Below are positions 3,381-6,126 of a stretch of DNA of 6,126 bases, one piece after another. The notes beneath the pieces were generated by a model. The model saw nothing but the letters and a program-made list of their open reading frames with translations. It ran no database searches and had not been told where the DNA came from. The DNA is from Actinomycetes bacterium (lineage in GTDB: Bacteria; Actinomycetota; Acidimicrobiia; Acidimicrobiales; Bog-793), in the NCBI GenBank assembly GCA_021821585.1, contig JAKACF010000187.1, positions 1-6,126 on the forward strand, written 5' to 3'. The position numbers and the translations under genes are program-made. Position 1 is the first letter of the stretch. Each line of letters opens with the position of its first letter.

Positions 3381-5732
3381 ATGCCCGTGATCGCCGCCTC
3401 GCTCGCAGGGACCCGGATCGCCGTCACCGGCGCCACCGGCTTCCTCGGCACGGCTCTCGTCGAGCGGCTGCTGCGCTCGGTTCCCGGCTGCGAGGTCGTC
3501 GTCCTCGTCCGCCCCGGTCAACGGCTGTCCGCCGCCGAGCGCACGCGCCGGGAGATCGTCCGCAACGACTGCTTCGACCGTCTGAGGGACGAGCTCGGCG
3601 ACCGCTTCGAGGAGGAGATCGGCAGGCGGCTGTTCACCCTGGCAGGAGACGTCGCCCGCGACGGCCTCGGCCTCGACGACGACGGGCGGGCGCTGCTCGC
3701 GAGCTGCGACGTCGTCATCCACTCGGCGGCCACGGTCAGCTTCGACGCCCCCCTCGACGGGGCCGTCGAGGTCAACCTGCTCGGCCCGAGCCGGGTCGCC
3801 GAGGCGATCCGGGAGGCGCACGGCACCGGCGGGCCCCTCCCCCATCTCGTCGCCGTCTCGACGGCGTACGTGAACAGCGGCCACAAGGGCGACGCCGTCG
3901 AGGACCTCATCACCGCCAGCCGCTGGCTCTCCATGCCGCCCTGGCGCAGCGAGGTGCGCCAGGCTCGGCGGGCGCGGGCCGACGTCGAGGCCGAGAGCCG
4001 GACGCCCGAGCGCCTGAAGGAGTTCCATGCCCGGGCACGCCGCGAGCTCGGGGCCGCGGGCACCTCCCTCCTCGCCGACCGGACCGAGCACCTCCGCGAG
4101 CAGTGGGTGACCGACCGCCTCGTCCAGCTCGGGCGCAGCCGCGCCCAGGGGCTCGGGTGGCCCGACGCCTACGCCTACACGAAGTCCCTCGGCGAGCAGG
4201 CGCTGCTCGAGACCCGGGGTGAGGTGCCGGTCTCCTTCGTCCGCCCGTCGATCGTCGAGTCCTCCCTCGCCGAGCCGCGTCCGGGGTGGATCCGCGGCTT
4301 TCGCATGGCCGAGCCGGTCATCATCTCCTATGCCCGCGGGCTGCTCAGCCAGTTCCCGGGGGTGCCCGAAGGGACCGTCGACGTCGTGCCGGTGGACCTC
4401 GTCGTCGCCACCATCATCGCCGTGGCGGCACGGGGTCCCGACGCCGAGGGACCGAGCGTCTTCCAGATCGCCTCGGGCGCGAGAAACCCGCTGCGCTACG
4501 GACTGCTCGTCGACCTCATCCAGCGGTGGTTCTCCGAGCACCCGCTCTACGACCACCGGGGACAGCCGATCGTCGTACCCGAATGGCAATTCCCCGGCCG
4601 CGGCCAGGTCCAGGGCCAGCTGAGGCGGGCGGTCAAGCTCCTCTCGGGCGCCGAACGCGTGGCGAACCAGCTCCCCGTCAGGGGAGAACGTGCGGAGTTC
4701 GCCTCCCGACTCGAGGAGCGCCGAGCCGGAGCCGAACGGGCGCTCGACTACGTCGAGCTCTACGGTGCCTACGCCGAGACCGAGGCCCGCTTCCGCATCG
4801 ACCGGACCCTCGAGCTCTTCGACAGCCTGGACGAGGAGGACCGCGCACGCTTCTGCGCCGACCCGGCCGTCGTCGACTGGCCGCACTACGTGACCGAGGT
4901 GCACCTCCCCTCGGTGGTCGAGCACGCCCGCGTCCGGACCAAGCCGGGACGTCGCACGCTTGCGAGCAGGGAGTCGCGAGCGACGCAGGCGATCCTGTCC
5001 GACGAGCCCCGTCTCGCCGTCTTCGACCTCGAGAACACCCTCATCGCCTCGAACGTCGTGGAGAGCTACGCCTGGCTCGCCACCCGCCACCGCGAGCGCT
5101 CCGAACGGGCGCGGGTCGTCGGCCAGCTGCTCGCCGAGGCACCCCGGCTGCTCGCCCTCGACCGCCGGGACCGGGGGGACTTCCTCCGCTCCTTCTACCG
5201 CCGCTACGACGGCGCTCCGGTCGAGCGCCTCCGTCTCGACGGGAGCGAGCTGTGGAGCGACCTGCTCGCTCTGCGTGCCTTTCCCGACGGCCTCGCCAGG
5301 GTGCGCCGCCACCGCCTCCTCGGGCACCGGACGGTGCTCATCACCGGTGCGCTCGACTTCGTCGTCGAGCCGCTTCGGCCGCTGTTCGACGAGATCGTGG
5401 CGGCCCGCCTCGGGGAGGAGGACGGCCGCTTCACCGGGGAGCTCGTCGCCGCCCCGCCGACGGGGGAGGCCCGCGCCCTTCTCGTCGAGGAGTTCGCACG
5501 CCGGGAGGGCCTCGACAAGGGCCAGATCGTCGCCTACGCCGACTCGACGAGCGACCTGCCCATGCTCGAGGCCGCAGGGCTCCCCGTCGCCGTCAACCCG
5601 GAGGCGAAGCTGGCCGCCATCGCGCGGCGCAGGGGCTGGCCGATCGAGCAGTGGTCCCGCACCAGGGGCGCACCGGCCCGCCCGCTCGCCGTCTCGGGGC
5701 TCCGGGCCGGGCTGAGGAGCCTCGCCAAGTGA
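3381..5732 (+). CDS. Fatty acyl-CoA reductase fused to a HAD-IB phosphatase-like domain
   Basis: A 783-residue two-part enzyme. Residues about 10-345 are an extended short-chain dehydrogenase domain of the fatty acyl-CoA reductase type: TGATGFLG (16-23) binds NAD(P)H, VVIHSAATVSFD (111-122) and VSTAYVN (159-165) are typical blocks, and Tyr264-xxx-Lys268 is the catalytic pair, with Ser160 the likely third member. Residues about 430-520 (VELYGAYAETEARF, then DWPHYVTEVHLP) resemble the C-terminal FAR domain. Residues about 543-762 are a HAD-IB domain with motif I DLENT (549-553), motif II Thr655, motif III region GEAR (695-698) and motif IV DSTSDLPML (721-729), followed by VNPEAKL and GWPIEQW. 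Known FARs reduce acyl-CoA to aldehyde or primary alcohol. Motif I has Glu for the second Asp, and motif III has Arg where Lys is expected. The ATG at 3381 is preceded by a weak GGTGG. The stop overlaps the next gene's GTG. Confidence 0.88.
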   Translation: MPVIAASLAGTRIAVTGATGFLGTALVERLLRSVPGCEVVVLVRPGQRLSAAERTRREIVRNDCFDRLRDELGDRFEEEIGRRLFTLAGDVARDGLGLDDDGRALLASCDVVIHSAATVSFDAPLDGAVEVNLLGPSRVAEAIREAHGTGGPLPHLVAVSTAYVNSGHKGDAVEDLITASRWLSMPPWRSEVRQARRARADVEAESRTPERLKEFHARARRELGAAGTSLLADRTEHLREQWVTDRLVQLGRSRAQGLGWPDAYAYTKSLGEQALLETRGEVPVSFVRPSIVESSLAEPRPGWIRGFRMAEPVIISYARGLLSQFPGVPEGTVDVVPVDLVVATIIAVAARGPDAEGPSVFQIASGARNPLRYGLLVDLIQRWFSEHPLYDHRGQPIVVPEWQFPGRGQVQGQLRRAVKLLSGAERVANQLPVRGERAEFASRLEERRAGAERALDYVELYGAYAETEARFRIDRTLELFDSLDEEDRARFCADPAVVDWPHYVTEVHLPSVVEHARVRTKPGRRTLASRESRATQAILSDEPRLAVFDLENTLIASNVVESYAWLATRHRERSERARVVGQLLAEAPRLLALDRRDRGDFLRSFYRRYDGAPVERLRLDGSELWSDLLALRAFPDGLARVRRHRLLGHRTVLITGALDFVVEPLRPLFDEIVAARLGEEDGRFTGELVAAPPTGEARALLVEEFARREGLDKGQIVAYADSTSDLPMLEAAGLPVAVNPEAKLAAIARRRGWPIEQWSRTRGAPARPLAVSGLRAGLRSLAK

Positions 5733-6126
5733 GGGCGCTCGTCTTCGAGCGCCAGCTCGCTCGTTTCGCCGCCTCGAGGGTGGCCGCCGACCTCGCGGGC
5801 TCCGGGCACGGTGTCGCCGTCGGCCCACTCGAGCTCGCCGAGCTCGAGGCTCCCGAGCTGCCGGGCGAGGGCTTCGTCCGCGTCGCGCCCCGCCTGGCGG
5901 GGATCTGCGGGAGCGACCTCGCCACCTTGGACGGGAGGAGCTCGCGCTACTTCGAGCACATCGTCTCCTTCCCCTTCGTCCCCGGCCACGAGATCGTCGG
6001 CGACGTCGAGGGCGGGGCCCTCGACGGCCAACGCGTCGTGGTCGAGCCCGTCCTCGGCTGCGAGGCGCGCGGGCTCGCCCCACCCTGTCCCGCCTGCGCC
6101 GCCGGCAACAGGGGGCGCTGCGAGCG
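5729..6126 (+). CDS. Zinc-dependent medium-chain alcohol dehydrogenase, N-terminal part
   Basis: The gene starts at GTG 5729-5731, overlapping the previous stop as GTGA, and is cut by the right edge after 132 codons. It shows the GroES-like domain of the MDR superfamily. ICGSD (59-63) supplies the catalytic zinc ligand Cys60, and PGHEIVG (85-91) supplies His87-Glu88. A structural-zinc lobe follows with Cys120, Cys123 and Cys131 in CxxCx7C spacing; Cys111 is the probable fourth ligand, separated by an unusually long eight-residue gap containing ARGLAPP. The Rossmann domain lies beyond the window. Such enzymes interconvert alcohols and aldehydes with NAD(P). Tight coupling to the acyl-CoA reductase fusion suggests a long-chain alcohol or aldehyde substrate, but that is inference. 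The N-terminus has a stretch (residues 9-28) longer than in many ADHs; a later start is possible, but the overlap supports this one. Confidence 0.88.
   Translation, partial: MRALVFERQLARFAASRVAADLAGSGHGVAVGPLELAELEAPELPGEGFVRVAPRLAGICGSDLATLDGRSSRYFEHIVSFPFVPGHEIVGDVEGGALDGQRVVVEPVLGCEARGLAPPCPACAAGNRGRCE

Noticed and set aside
5829..5862. Clustered GAGCTC words near the start of the dehydrogenase gene
   Set aside because: They come from Leu, Glu and Ala codons (LELAELEAPEL) in a GC-rich gene and show no arrangement beyond the coding sequence.
3339..6083. Very long open frame (914 codons) on the minus strand opposite the reductase and dehydrogenase genes
   Set aside because: It mirrors the GC-biased third positions of the plus-strand genes, its composition is dominated by Arg, Gly, Glu and Asp without any family motif, and the plus strand carries clear catalytic motifs throughout.

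Overview
The window reads as chromosomal DNA from a high-GC Gram-positive bacterium, probably an actinobacterium. The evidence is very high G+C at third codon positions, GTG starts, GTGA stop/start overlaps, TANNNT -10 boxes placed as for leaderless mRNAs, and a fatty acyl-CoA reductase/HAD fusion. An uncultured or poorly studied lineage such as Acidimicrobiia would fit, but this is inference and no marker here fixes the taxon.

Layout from left to right. (1) Positions 1-116, minus strand: the first 38 codons of a probable UbiD-family (prFMN-dependent) decarboxylase. It has a recognisable sigma-70-type promoter, and an imperfect inverted repeat across the promoter looks like a repressor operator. 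(2) About 186-598: no intact gene. A broken ribbon-helix-helix antitoxin-like sequence can be read here only by changing frame. (3) 599-1140, minus strand: a complete type II toxin-antitoxin operon (Phd/YefM antitoxin, then RelE/ParE toxin) with a 20-bp GTGTAC-N8-GTACAC operator at its start. (4) 1178-1251, minus strand: tRNA-Val(CAC), whose 3' end lies just upstream of the toxin-antitoxin promoter. (5) 1301-2362, minus strand: a polytopic membrane protein of the UPF0104/LPG-synthase-transmembrane type. (6) 2559-3338, plus strand: an unrecognised four-helix membrane protein, divergent from the previous gene. (7) 3381-5732, plus strand: a 783-residue fusion of a fatty acyl-CoA reductase to a HAD-IB phosphatase-like domain. 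(8) 5729 to the window end, plus strand: the start of a zinc-dependent medium-chain alcohol dehydrogenase, translationally coupled to the fusion by a GTGA overlap.

The right-hand part looks like a lipid-metabolism operon. The reductase would turn acyl-CoA into fatty aldehyde or alcohol, the coupled dehydrogenase could interconvert alcohol and aldehyde, and the flanking membrane proteins may act at the envelope. The left-hand part (toxin-antitoxin module, antitoxin remnant, degraded DNA beside a tRNA gene) looks like accessory sequence. The most notable signals are substitutions at two HAD catalytic motif positions (Asp to Glu, Lys to Arg), the operator-like repeat at the UbiD-like promoter, and the tight tRNA/toxin-antitoxin junction. 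I found no CRISPR array, insertion sequence or clearly new multi-gene defence system.
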